Origin: Ailurus styani
Lineage: Eukaryota > Chordata > Mammalia > Carnivora > Ailuridae
Direction of reading: 5' to 3'
DNA: 64,000 nt
NCBI GenBank assembly: GCA_002007465.1
Contig: LNAC01000065.1
Span: forward strand, 2,075,804-2,139,803
Both the position numbers and the translations under genes were made by a program. Shown piece by piece: positions 22,340-33,019 of the stretch. Numbering within the stretch: the stretch's first letter is position 1; each line of letters begins with the position of its first letter. Under the pieces are notes generated by a model. That model had not been told where the DNA came from and ran no database searches. It worked only from the letters and a program-made list of their open reading frames with translations.

Positions 22340-22970
22340 ATGTAAAACTTTATTCAACAAATATTTCTGGAATAGTTTGTAAGCTCTGAGCTAAGAGGTG
22401 GGATGTACACAATGGCGGAAAGTTCCTTCCCTGCCTTCTGAAAACGTGTAGTGTTATAGGAGGGTTAAGATGAATGAATTCCCAGCTCCAGTACAGGCCA
22501 GTTGGTGCCACATGCTGTAGGAATGATGGAAACCACGGGTGATGGGCTGAGGTGGAGGAAGGCCCACTTTCCATTGTAACAATTAGGGCAAGCAAGACTA
22601 GAGTTGAGGGATTGATGATTAATGCTGTCTTCTGATGTTTTATGCATTTTTGTAAGCCATCTGAAATACGGGAGCATTTGTCTACATTAAGCAAATAATG
22701 GAGGAGGGGCATTTGAAGGAGGTAGGCATTGAAGGAGGACAGGTGCTCACCAGTCAGTGGGGAGAGGAAGAGGAAGAGGTGTTCCAGATAATGGGGACAA
22801 CTGAACCTCAGAATGGAGGTGTGGCAGAGCAGTGTAGGTACAGCTAGGGGTGAATACTCTGGTTCATTTTGGGGAAGTGCAGGGAGATAAGACTGGAAAG
22901 GCATTTAGGGAAGGTTGTGGAGCATTTTGAGTATGAGGTTGTGGGATTTGGGCTTTATTCTGTAGGCCTT
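22340..22970 (-). mobile_element. L2 3' portion
   Basis: Reversed L2 text over about 630 bp: aacaaatatttctggaa at the left, ggaggggcatttgaaggagg mid-way, and gggatttgggctttattctg at the right. The longest ORF in the window (184 codons, minus, 22350-22904) lies wholly inside it and is a by-product of the repeat. Confidence 0.65.
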
Positions 22971-23348
22971 GTTGAATCATAGGCTTATCTTGGCTTACCC
23001 TGTCAGTTCCTTCTTAACCCCCAAACACATCAGAAAAGGAGGAACTCTATTTCTTATAGTGAATTTATCTATAGTTTATACTCTCTTGGATAAACACCTA
23101 AAAATGCTTTTCCCTGGCTCTGATTTTAGTATGTGTATTTCAGTCAACTTTTGGATTTACAAAAATCAATCTATCATTAAAGTCTCGTGTCTTTCAGAAA
23201 TATGTAAAATGTAAAGGACAACTAGTTTCAGTTTCTCAGAGGCAAGTGATAAAAATGAGAAAAATACATTACTGGGTCTAGTAATTATACTGCTTGTTCT
23301 GGATTGTTCTGGGAAGACAAGGGAATTCAAAAGTTAAGGCTAAGGATT
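22971..23348. other. No recognisable feature
   Basis: AT-rich non-coding sequence. Confidence 0.45.
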
Positions 23349-23364
23349 TAAATAATGGTGTCTT

Positions 23365-23569
23365 TTTTTTTTTTTTAAAGATTTTATTTATTCATTTGAC
23401 ACAGAGAGAGAGATAACAATTAGGCAGAGAGGCAGGCAGAGAGAGGAGAGAGGAGGAAGCAGGCTCCCTGCCGAGCAGAGAGCCCGATGTGGGCCTCAAT
23501 CCCAGGACCCTGGGATCATGACCTGAGCCGAAGGCAGAGGCTTTAACCCACTGAGCCACCCAGGCGCCC
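23365..23569 (-). mobile_element. Can-SINE (young type)
   Basis: Perfect 16-bp TSD taaataatggtgtctt at 23349-23364 and 23570-23585. Complete. Confidence 0.97.
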
Positions 23570-23585
23570 TAAATAATGGTGTCTT

Positions 23586-24170
23586 AAGCAGATTCTTTCA
23601 GGCTGACTTCTAAGTGCTGAAAGATTCCAAAGGTAAGGTTGAATGACAGTTTGTATCTCCGCAGAATTGCTTCAGCTGTAAATGGGGCAATGTCTGCTGG
23701 TTTAGTGCTGATTTAGAAGAGCTGGAAAGTAAAGGGCACTAAGCCAAGCAGTCCTTTTTGTTCATCTTTTTGGGGGATGGCTACAAATGGGAAAGATATT
23801 TCTGTCTCATTGGAGATTTTAAGAATCTTCTGTCTGTATCCCCTACAAAGTATCCTGTGCTGAGAACTACAGTGTGGTGAGCAAAACAAAAAACCAGTGG
23901 ATTTGTAAGTAGAAGTTGCCACCCTGGTGCTACCACTTGCTAGCTGACTGATAAAAGAGGCAGTGTAGTGAGTGAGTGGGACTGACTCCCCTTTGCCCAC
24001 AATCCACCGCTAAGAGAATGATTCAGTGGGTGGGAAATTTATGTAGCCTATCTGAACCTTGGTGGTGGTTTGTATTTTGTTGTGGTTGTTCTTTTTGTTT
24101 TGGATTAAATAAAATAAAATAGTTAAATTGAAAGGTACCATACACATTTTAGGTTAAAATCTACCAATGG
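23586..24170. other. No recognisable feature
   Basis: Non-coding. A 95-codon minus ORF at 23713-24000 has no domain. Confidence 0.45.
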
Positions 24171-24171
24171 G

Positions 24172-24300
24172 ATGCCTGGGTGGCTCAGTCTAAAGAGCAT
24201 AGGACATTTGATCTCTGGGTCTTGAGTTTGAGCCATGAGTCTCTATACCCATGTTGGGTATAGAGAGTAAAGGAATAAATAAAGAAAAACTTTTAAAAAA
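24172..24300 (+). mobile_element. Old Can-SINE variant
   Basis: Head gggatgcctgggtggctcag, then gggtcttgagtttgagcca and an A-rich end near 24300. Confidence 0.8.
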
Positions 24301-24454
24301 TTGTAACTTTTTAAAAAATAAAATTTAATAACACTAAGATTTAGTCGAAATTCTTGGGGCCACAGATGTGGATGTAGAGTATGTAGAGTATGAGCTGCTC
24401 CTGCTTCTCCCTCTCCTCCTCCATACCTTCTCCTTACACACACCCTCCACCCCC

Positions 24455-24550
24455 GTGAGAGCTTCTTGAGTGCAAGATTGTATCTTTCTAACTTGTCTGA
24501 TGCATAGTAGGAAATTGATAGTTGTTGAATGAATATATAAAAAGGAATTA
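24455..24550 (+). mobile_element. L2 3' end
   Basis: gagcttcttgagtgcaagat then gcatagtaggaaattgatag and gttgaatgaat, the usual L2 terminus. Confidence 0.55.
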
Positions 24551-24649
24551 ATGAATGGATGCATCTGTACTCACGCCCACCCTGTCACATACCTAATACT
24601 TTCTACCTTCTACTTGCTTGTAGAGACTTAAGATCTATGGTGCCTTATT

Positions 24650-24785
24650 TTACTTACTTACTTATTGATTGATTTATGTATTGATTGATTGATTGATTTA
24701 AGTTCTGCCCCAAACGTGGGGCTCAAACTCACGACCCCAGCATCCAGAGTCACATGCTCTACTGACTGAGCTGACCAGGCGCCCC
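24650..24785 (-). mobile_element. Old Can-SINE variant with (TTGA)n tail
   Basis: A ttgattgattga tract replaces the A-rich tail. The body ggggctcaaactcacgaccc and head gctgaccaggcgcccc are clear. Confidence 0.82.
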
Positions 24786-24789
24786 CTGT

Positions 24790-25360
24790 GCCTTGTTTTT
24801 TTTTAGACTGCTAACCTCCTGTCTGTTTTACTGACAGTAAATCTTGAGAGATAACCCAGCCTTATCCAGGAGACAGAACAGCATATCTTGAGTTCAAAGT
24901 GTAAGGATCTTTATAGATTCACATGCATCCTAAACTCATTCTAGAAATGAATTAAATAATATTTAATAATGTTTTACATGTGGATAATGTATGTAAAACT
25001 GATGTCACCTCTGAAATAAACTGACACATATAAATTGAGGTTATGTGTTGTAATGAGCACTGGGTATTATATAAGACTGATGAATCACAGACCTGTACCT
25101 CTGAAACAAATCCATTATATGTTACTTAATTGAATTTAAATTAAAAAAATTAATTGAGGTTATATTCCTCTTGAAGTGTTTTGTATTGTCTTAAGAAGAA
25201 TCTGATTAGGAGTAGGAGAGTGGCTTGTAGAGATGCTCAGAGAAATGTATATTAATACACTGATCTGTTAGAGGCTTAGATACCTGTTTTTCCTGCAGTT
25301 AAATGAAGCAAGAACCAAAGTAATTTTATTCTACCTTAGGTTTCACGGCTTGTCTAACGT
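24790..25360. other. Mostly unassigned; L1 3'-end-like block
   Basis: 25055-25145 (gagcactgggtattatataa, gatgaatcacagacctgtac) resembles a plus-strand L1 3' terminus ending in an A-rich run. The rest has no feature. Confidence 0.45.
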
Positions 25361-25365
25361 TAGTA

Positions 25366-25734
25366 CAGTTGACCCTTGAACATTGTGGAGGCTAGGGGTG
25401 CTTATCTCCTCCTCATTCACCCCTGAAGTGAAAAATCCACATATAACTTCTGAAGCCCCCAGAACTTTACTACTGATAGCCTTGTGTTGACCAGAAACCT
25501 TACCAATGACATAAAAGCCTTACTGATTAAATGAACAGTCAGTGAACCACATATTTTGGAGGTTATATGTATTATAACACTGTACTCTTACAGGGAAAAT
25601 AAGCTGGAGAAAAGAAAATGTTATTAAGAAAATTATAAGGAAGGGAAAATACATTTACAGTACCATACTGGGAAAAAAATCTGCATGTAACTGGACCCAC
25701 GCAGTTCAAATCCGTGTTGTTCAAGGGTCAACTG
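25366..25734. mobile_element. Tigger2/MER28-like non-autonomous DNA transposon
   Basis: 369-bp element with near-perfect terminal inverted repeats: cagttgacccttgaac on the left and gttcaagggtcaactg on the right. Both ends are flanked by TA (25364-25365 and 25735-25736), the Tc1/mariner-pogo target duplication. No transposase ORF. Length and ends fit a MER28/Tigger2 internal-deletion derivative; the name is from memory. Confidence 0.85.
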
Positions 25735-25739
25735 TAATT

Positions 25740-26445
25740 CATTCTTGCTTCATGAAATTAGGCTGGATTAATATGGGCAAAAATTCATCTTTTTCAATTT
25801 GAACAAAGTAGTTTCACTTTAAAAATTATTGTATTTTTTGTTAATATACATCTGGAATGTGTAGAATAAAAAAATTCACCTTGCTAAATTTTTACTGAGT
25901 TACATTCTACCTACATGATATGTATTGTGCTATGGGAGACAAAGCACTGATTGAAGTTTTCTGCAAGGTTAGTATTAAATTTCTCATAGGATTAGGACAA
26001 TAAATAATGGGAGAACTGAAAACATTGTAATTTTCTAGTAATTCAGAGGAAACGACTACATTTTGAGGAAGTGTACTAAAAGAGTACACCATGATGCTCA
26101 CTTTTGTAAATTAATTTATTATTAAATATCAGTGGAAATATTCTTTGCATCCTATTTCACATCTCAGGCACACTTTAGGGAGGCCTTATATATGTTGCTC
26201 ATTTAATCTAAAAAGGCTCACTCATGCCTTCTGTGTGTTCAGGTTCTTTCCATTATGTTGTGCCCTTTAGGCATTATAATAAGGGTATTATACAATCAAG
26301 CAGCATGACATATCAGGGAAATTAATGGTTTCATGGTTTCATATTAACCAGGCACTGTCAAAATCTATATCTTGAATAGGATTAAACAGTGTTCCATCAG
26401 TGTTCTTGGTGTACATGATGAGATTGTTGTTGTTGTTGTTTTAAA
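25740..26445. other. AT-rich, no recognisable feature
   Basis: No gene. A (TTG)n run lies at 26426-26441. Confidence 0.45.
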
Positions 26446-26449
26446 TAAC

Positions 26450-27570
26450 AGCTTTCGATGAAGGTTATACCTCAATAGCTATAATTCATGTACCATTCAA
26501 ATCCTCATATGTGTAAGTCCTTTTTAGAATATTTTTATTATCCCGTATCCATTAACAGTCCTCATTTCAAACCCACCCCCTGCATAGGGATTGACAATTC
26601 TACTTTGTGTTACATGTTCTTGAAATTTCATAAAATGGAATCATACCAATACGTGGCCTTTTGTGTCTGGCTTATTTCACTTAACATGATTTTTTGAGGT
26701 TCATCCATGTTGGAGTATTAAAATTTTACCCTTTATGGCTGAATAATAGTCCATTGTGTGGATCTGCCACATCTTATTTGTTGCTCACTGGTTGGGTATT
26801 TGAGTTGTTACCACTTTTTTGGCTATTATGAATATTTCTGCTATGAACAAGTTTTTTGGGGTCATGTGTTTTCCTTTCTCAGGCATATACCTAGAAGTGG
26901 AATTGCTAGGTCACATGGTAACTTGTTTAACATTTTGAGGAATTGCTAGACTATTTTCCAATATGACTGCACCACTTTTTAATTTTATCATTTGGTGACT
27001 GCAGCATTTTACATTCCCACCGAGAATGTATGAAGGTTCCAGGTTCTCCACATCCTCACCAGCAGTTGCCATTTATCTTTTTGGTCATATTGGCCATCTT
27101 GGTGTGAAAGTGGCATCTCATTGTGGCATCTCATTAATTTTTTATTAATAAACTTTTTTAGTATGGTTTTAGATTTACAGAGAAATTAGGTAGTGCAGAG
27201 TTCCCATGTGCCCCCACATTGACACACACTAATAGTTTACCCTATTAATATCTTACATTACTGTGGTATATTTGTTATAATTAATGAATCAATATTGTTA
27301 CACTAGGACTACCTAAGGTCTATAGTTTATTCATATTTCCTTAGTTTTTACAGAAAAATCCTGTTTCTGCTCCAGGATCCCATCAAGATATCACACGTTA
27401 CATTTAGCTGACATTTCTCAGGTTTCTCTTGGCTGTCATAGTTTCTCTGCCTTTCCTTCTTTTTTGATGACCTTTAGAATTTTGAGTAGTAGTCAGGTAC
27501 ATTGTAGGATGACCCTCTGTTGGAATTTGATTTTTCTTTTTTTTGTGTGATTAGGCTGCATTAACATTGG
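26450..27570 (-). mobile_element. Ancient L1 (L1M type) 3' region
   Basis: Antisense text of an old L1: gcctttttgtgtctggctta-like, then gaataatagtccattgtgtg, ttctgctatgaacaagtttt and ttacattcccaccgagaatg. From about 27130 a different old L1 3' UTR follows (agtatggttttagatttaca, atgacctttagaattttgag), so two fragments may be joined. Confidence 0.72.
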
Positions 27571-27845
27571 TTTTTAGTATAAAAAATATTACATGAGTGC
27601 AGTTTACTTGGAGTATAGAAATACACGATCAGAACTGGAAATCAGCAAAAATATGGTTAATAGGAAATTCCTAGGAATTAAAAATATTCAGTTTCCTCTG
27701 GAGAATAAACAGACCTGTAACTCAAGATATATTTTTTTCTAGCAAGGACTTGATCACATTGGAAGATGATTAGAAAAAGTAGGAGAATTTATTATTGTGA
27801 TCTAGTCTAAGGGTAAAGCCACAGAATAGTTTTCACTGCTTTAAA

Positions 27846-28063
27846 TTTTTTTTTTATTTTTTTTTAATTTTTTTTAAAGATTTTATTTATTTATTTGACA
27901 GAGAGAGAGAGATCACAAGTAGGCAGAGAGGCAGGCAGAGAGAGAGGAGGAAGCAGGCTCCCTGCCAAGCAGAGAGCCCGATGCGGGCCTCGATCCCAGG
28001 ACCCTGAGATCATGACCTGAGCCGAAGGCAGAGGCTTTAAACCGCTGAGCCACCCAGGCGCCC
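27846..28063 (-). mobile_element. Can-SINE (young type)
   Basis: Long T-rich tail region; 15-bp TSD ttcactgctttaaat at about 27832 and 28064-28078. Head gagccacccaggcgccc. Confidence 0.96.
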
Positions 28064-28161
28064 TTCACTGCTTTAAATGTACCCAAGAATGATGTCTTGC
28101 TTGTAATAAAATATAAAGTTAACAGAAATTTGGATTGATTTTAAGAATTCCACAGTTCTAG

Positions 28162-28398
28162 GATGCCTGGGTGGCTCAGTCCGTTAAGTGTCTGCCTTCA
28201 AGTCAGGTTGTGATCCCTGGGTCATAGGATCAAGTCCTGCATCAGGCTCCTTGCTCGGCAGGGAGGCCTGCTTCTCCCTCTGCATTCTGCTCCTCCTGCT
28301 TGTGCTTGCTCTCTCTCTCTCTCTCTCTCTGACAAGTAAGTAAGTACATAAAAGTAAGTAAGTAAGTACATAAAGTACATAAAATCTTAAAAAAAAAA
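28162..28398 (+). mobile_element. Can-SINE with expanded tail
   Basis: Head ggatgcctgggtggctcag. A (CT)n run at 28308-28330 is followed by GTAA/GTACATAAA units in place of the simple tail. Confidence 0.9.
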
Positions 28399-28730
28399 AA
28401 TCCCGTGGTTCTGAGGCACCAAGGATACAACATGTAGTCAGTATTTTGATCACCATCAATTCCAGTAATCCTGACACATGCCCTGTGAAGGGGGCATGGA
28501 ACGGGCTCAGGGACGCTATGTCTTGTAGCCTGACTCATGCNTTCTCTCTCTCTGACAAGTAAGTACATAAAATCTTAAAAAAAAAAAAAATCCCGTGGTT
28601 CTGAGGCACCAAGGATACAACATGTAGTCAGTATTTTGATCACCATCAATTCCAGTAATCCTGACACATGCCCTGTGAAGGGGGCATGGAACGGGCTCAG
28701 GGACGCTATGTCTTGTAGCCTGACTCATGC
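28334..28730. repeat. Exact duplication joined by a single N at 28541
   Basis: The SINE tail and 150 bp of flank before 28541 recur after it (28542-28730) with a shorter GTAA/GTACATAAA tract. This looks like two tail-length versions of one locus placed in series. Confidence 0.8.
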
Positions 28731-28734
28731 AGCT

Positions 28735-28810
28735 GTCAGTAGTTGAGCTGAGATTTGCATCCAAGGCTTTGGAAGTTTATACCTTACTGTTGTCCAGGCC
28801 AGGCTCCAGA
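28735..28810 (-). mobile_element. MIR scrap
   Basis: gttgagctgagatttgcatc followed by gttgtccaggccaggctcc fits a reversed MIR head; short. Confidence 0.35.
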
Positions 28811-29280
28811 GTTCCCAGAGGTTTTAAATCAGTAATGTCTTGAAGGGCATAGGCTTTAGTCCTTATCATACTGGATATTTTTACTGCCAGCTGGAGGAGA
28901 TAGCATCTCTCTCTCTGTTCAATGCCCCACTGAAATCAGTCTGTTGAATTAACAGCATACGTGTGGACTGCTAACAAAGGAAAGTCAGCTTTGCCCACGT
29001 CACTATGCCATCTTGTCTGCCTGTGGCCTACTAAATCCACTGCCACATATGTATCCTGAAATGAAGCCTGAGGGTCATAAAACAGGAAAGGAGCCATGTA
29101 GGAGAACAACATACTCAGCTAAGGTTTGTCAGTGGTTATGTTGCTTAATGTACATTGGTCATAGTATGTCTTGGTAAGATCTTGAGTTTGTTAATAAATG
29201 AGTAACATAGAGGATTTGGTCTTAAATACTTACCTATGAAAAAGAGTAGGTGTGGTAATAACCTGTGAATGCACATGAAA
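28811..29280. other. No recognisable feature
   Basis: Non-coding unique sequence. Confidence 0.45.
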
Positions 29281-29302
29281 TCAAATAATAAAGTAACACA
29301 GA

Positions 29303-29499
29303 GGGGCACCTGGGTGGCTCAGTGGGTTAAAGCCTCTGCCTTCGGCTCAGGTCATGATCTCAGGGTCCTGGGATTGAGCCCCGCATTGGGCTCCCTGCCA
29401 AGAAGGGAGCCTGCTTCCTCCTCTCTCTATGCCTGCCTCTCTGCCTACTTGTGATCTCCTTCTCTGTGTGTCAAATACATAAATAAAATCTTAAAAAAA
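29303..29499 (+). mobile_element. Can-SINE (young type)
   Basis: TSD ataataaagtaacacaga on both sides (ending at 29302 and at 29518). Complete from ggggcacctgggtggctcag to the A-rich tail. Confidence 0.97.
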
Positions 29500-29619
29500 A
29501 ATAATAAAGTAACACAGAAGGTCCGAGGAAGGTTTGGAAAATTTCCCTACTTGATTCAGCTAATCCTTGTAAATGGCCCAAGTGGGTTGATCACGGACTG
29601 ATATAAGGTTTCTTTCTGG

Positions 29620-29960
29620 TCATACTTTCTGTGTGAGTTAGGGTAGGCTATCATGCAGTAACAAATAGCCCTGAAATCTCCATTGATTTCTTGTTCACAT
29701 AAATGTCAGTGTGCATTGGCTGTTCTCCAGAGCAGCTGTTCTATCTCCAGTGACTCAGAGATCCTGGTTGCTGTGATTTTTGTGATTTTGCTGTTTTAAC
29801 ATGGGACTTCCAAATGGTCTTAGCAGGTGAAGAGGAGCTAGAGGTTCACATACTAGCTCTGAATTGCTTTGGCTTAGTGTGACACGTATAATTTCTACTC
29901 AATGCCCCTTGATTAGAACTAATCACATGATCCTGCTGGAAGGAAGAGGAAGCATATGAC
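29620..29960. repeat. Medium-reiterated repeat, family unassigned
   Basis: The order tatcatgcagtaacaaatag, gatttcttgttcacata, ggcttagtgtgacacgt, aatcacatgatcctgctgga matches a common mammalian interspersed element whose name I cannot fix from memory. Confidence 0.5.
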
Positions 29961-30334
29961 TGTTCACTGAACAGTAAATATCTTTGCTTTACCTTCTTTA
30001 TAGCAAGAGAAGTGATTGTTTTGCCAAAACAACAACAACAACAAACCCCTAAACTAAACCCAAACCCCCCACCTCTCCTCAGTAAGGAGAGAAAAATAAA
30101 CTGAAATATTTAGTGATAATTACTTGATACTAAATTCCAATGAGCTTTGCCATAAACTAATAAATTTGTAATAATTTAGGTATGGCTGATTCAGCAACTT
30201 GTTATACATTTGTGAATATCAAGACTGGATCTTCTAAAGGAATAAGAAACTTTTAAGAGAAAAGTTACCTTTTTGCATTATAATTCTTCAGGTGATGATG
30301 ATGATTAAAGCTTATATTTATTGAGGTATTCCTT
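29961..30334. other. AT-rich, no recognisable feature
   Basis: Contains a (CAA)n run near 30030-30045 and no other structure. Confidence 0.45.
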
Positions 30335-30528
30335 TATTTTTTAAAGTTTTATTTATTTTAGAGAGAGAGAACACAGCGGGGAGGGCCAGAGGGAGAGGGA
30401 GAGAATCTTAAGCAGATTCTGCACTGATCATGGAGCCCAATGCAGGGCTCAGTCCCATGACCCTGAGATCATGACCTGAGCCGAAACCAAGAGTTGGATG
30501 CTCAACCAACTGAGCCACCCAGGCACCC
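30335..30528 (-). mobile_element. Can-SINE
   Basis: ttttttaaagttttatttat tail, gagccacccaggcacccc head. No clear TSD found. Confidence 0.9.
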
Positions 30529-30529
30529 C

Positions 30530-31669
30530 TAAAGTAGTTAAACTAGTTTTTGCCTAAAATTGTTACAGCGTAAGAAAATAGAAGTGGTGACTAAAATTAA
30601 AAAATTATTTTTCCTAAGAAGCAAGTATGTAATTGCAAAAGGAAACATTTAGGAAGCAAGTATTCTAATAGTTTTCACTGACGTAATTTTAACTTGTTTC
30701 TGCCTGTGAGCAAAGTTAATCAACTCAGACTCTAATTTGGTATAAACAGCGTGCTGCGATCTTCCTCTTTTCCGAACTGAGTCATCACTGAGAATCAGGG
30801 TAAGGCTAGATTTACAATAGGGTGTTTCATCATGTCCAGCTCAAAATCGTAATAGAGATACCTTGTATTTGTATATAAAGTTTTCAAAATACTCTCCTGC
30901 CTGTGACACAGTATGTGGAAGGACTCTGTAATTCTATTCCCAGGGGATCTCATTAGTCATCACAGTGGCTGGCCATTCCACTATAGATTTAGCTTTAGCC
31001 CTCCCTACATCGTTCCTTCATCTGATCAGTGGAAAGGTTAGATCCCAAAGTGAACACAACCTGTGAAAGATTCTTGGGCTATTGAAAATTTCTGATTCAC
31101 TTTGGGATCTGTTTTATGTTAAACCAGGAGGAAAAGGACTATGGAATCCATTCTTGTCCTGGAAAGTGCTAAGGAGAGAAGTTGTAACACATTTTATTTT
31201 CCCACTTAAGTGCTGTCTTTGGAAGGAGAGAAGTGAGAAAGAGAAGGAAGGATTTTAAAAATCAAATATTCACCTTGACACCAATTCACTAATCTAATCT
31301 TATGGGCAAAGACCAGGAATTCGAAAGTACCCAAACTTGTGCCTCTCTGGGGCAAGTGTCTGTCTGTGACACTGCAGTCATTGGATGGTGACTTAGCAGG
31401 AGTTTCAACCAGTTCATTGTACATGCAAATAACAGATGATTCAAGACAAGAAGAGATCTTTGTACACTTTTATTGCACCATGATCATTTCCTAAGTAGGT
31501 AAATATTCTCCTTTCTCCATGGTCTAGCTTCCTTTCTTTTTCTTTCCTTTTCTCTTTTTTGGTGTAGCTTATTTCTATATGAAAAGGAATGCCAGATGAT
31601 GGTCTTTCCAACAACAGCAAACTTTTATTGCTTTATATATAATCTAAAATTACATGTGCCATAAATTTC
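30530..31669. other. Repeat-poor stretch, no gene seen
   Basis: About 1.1 kb with no transposon I recognise and no convincing ORF (a 72-codon minus ORF at 31206-31424 has no domain). Confidence 0.45.
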
Positions 31670-31688
31670 TATATTTGGTTACTTCTGT

Positions 31689-31720
31689 ACTTGATCTTAG
31701 CCAAAAGGCCGAGAAGCGAT
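31689..31720 (-). pseudogene. RNU2 (fragment): U2 snRNA 5'-end retrofragment
   Basis: The minus strand of 31720-31689 equals the first 32 nt of vertebrate U2 snRNA, from atcgcttctcggcctt through gctaagatcaagt. Homology stops exactly there. Direct repeats tatatttggttacttctg (31670-31687) and tatatttggtcacttctg (31722-31739) flank it, with one mismatch in 18. There is no A tail. It lacks the Sm site and the rest of U2, so it cannot be functional. It is a retroposed 5' fragment, not a gene. Confidence 0.9.
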
Positions 31721-31787
31721 ATATATTTGGTCACTTCTGATTATGGAATTTCTGTCCTGTAACAACACAAGATAAGGCTACCTTTTC

Positions 31788-31981
31788 TTTCTTGAGTCCT
31801 GATCTTTTAGGGTACTAGAGACATTGAAAAGGGGATTGCCTTTTTATTTTTTTTTAAAGATTTTATTTATTTATTTCACAGAGGGAGAGAGATCACAAGG
31901 AGGCAGAGAGGCAGGCAGNTTTCTTGAGTCCTGATCTTTTAGGGTACTAGAGACATTGAAAAGGGGATTGCCTTTTTATTT
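31788..31981. repeat. Flank duplicated around a partial SINE and a single N
   Basis: About 61 bp (31788-31848) recur at 31920-31981. Between them lies a minus SINE stub (31849-31918) cut off by n at 31919. The second copy continues into normal flank with no SINE. Confidence 0.85.
31849..31918 (-). mobile_element. Partial young SINE ending at an assembly join
   Basis: ttttaaagattttatttattt, then cacagagggagagagatcac, cut off at the n. The same cacagagggagagagatcac variant occurs in the SINE at 53942-54169. Confidence 0.85.
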
Positions 31982-31984
31982 CGA

Positions 31985-32357
31985 GTCCTTTGACTGTCTT
32001 TCTCCTCACCCTCCACGAGTCTGGGCCACTTTGGGTTAAGCACTTGTCTGTTTGCTTATGATTCTTAAAATTATGGCTTCAGAACTGAGAATGGAAGCAA
32101 GTACCAACTGAAGAGGAAACAAAATACATGTGTTTCTGTCTCTCAAGAGCGTAGCACTAATAATTTGAGTTCAGGGGTAGCTCAGGAAATTAACAGTGGC
32201 AGGTAGTAGAGTTCATGCTTTACTACTGTTTACTCCTGTACACTTACTCTATGGGAAATGAGAGTAGCCAGGGATCATAGGATTGTGGCAAACTGTTTGT
32301 ACCTATGGAAAGGGCACAGCTGTCATTGGCCTAACCCAGGGCTACTATGTAGAAAAA
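31985..32357. other. No recognisable feature
   Basis: Unique non-coding sequence. Confidence 0.45.
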
Positions 32358-32569
32358 AAGGGTCAGTATTGCTAGACCTCCTGATTTTATTTTATTTTAT
32401 TTTTAAACCCTAAATAAAATCTAAATTGTATTTATATTGATTATCCGAATATTGTATATAACAAAGGGTCAGTATTGCTAGACCTCCTGATTTTATTTTA
32501 TTTTATATTTAAACCCTAAATAAAATCTAAATTGTATTTATATTGATTATCCGAATATTGTATATAACA
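32358..32569. repeat. 106-bp tandem duplication
   Basis: 32358-32463 and 32464-32569 are identical apart from one base, with no n between. Each unit contains the left TSD and the distal tail of the insertion described at 32496-33019. Confidence 0.93.
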
Positions 32570-33019
32570 TGATTTGAAAAATCATTCTCAATATAGATAG
32601 ATAATAGATAGGTGATTAATTGATTTTTTTCAACTGCCTTTGTCTCTGATATTGTGTCACTGGTATTCTTCTGATAAAATATTGTGTTCAAAAATGTATG
32701 ACGTGTTATTTTTTTCATAAAATGTTCTAGTATTTTCTTAAAGTTGCATTCTATTTTTAATGCATTTGAAATTGTTAATTCCTTCCATTTACTTATCTGA
32801 AGACAAATTATGCTAAATGAAGGATATTCTCAATTTAAAAAAATATAAAGATTTTATCTATTTATTTGACAGAGATTGGGAGAGAGAGCAAGAGAAAGCA
32901 CAGCAGGGGGAGCAGCAGAGGGAGAGGAAGAAGCAGGTTCCCCGCTGAGGAGGGAGCCTGACAGGGCTCAGACCTGAGCTGAAGGCAGTTGCTTAACCGA
33001 CGGAGCCACCGAAGTGCTC
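32496..33019 (-). mobile_element. SINE with about 350 bp of co-mobilised 3' flank
   Basis: An 18-bp repeat, ctagacctcctgatttta, occurs at 32372-32389, again at 32478-32495 (tandem copy), and at 33020-33037. The unit between is, on the minus strand, a SINE head and body (33019-32847), about 350 bp of unrelated AT-rich sequence, then an A-rich tail at 32496-32510. The right junction reads gatttt/aaaa, the L1-endonuclease target. The whole unit therefore appears to have inserted as one RNA copy. Confidence 0.72.

Noticed and set aside
22350..22904. Longest ORF (184 codons, minus)
   Set aside because: It lies wholly within a reversed L2-like repeat, has no domain, and overlaps a second ORF on the same strand in another frame.
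31689..31720. Functional U2 snRNA gene
   Set aside because: Only 32 nt of U2 are present; there is no Sm site, 3' box or proximal sequence element.
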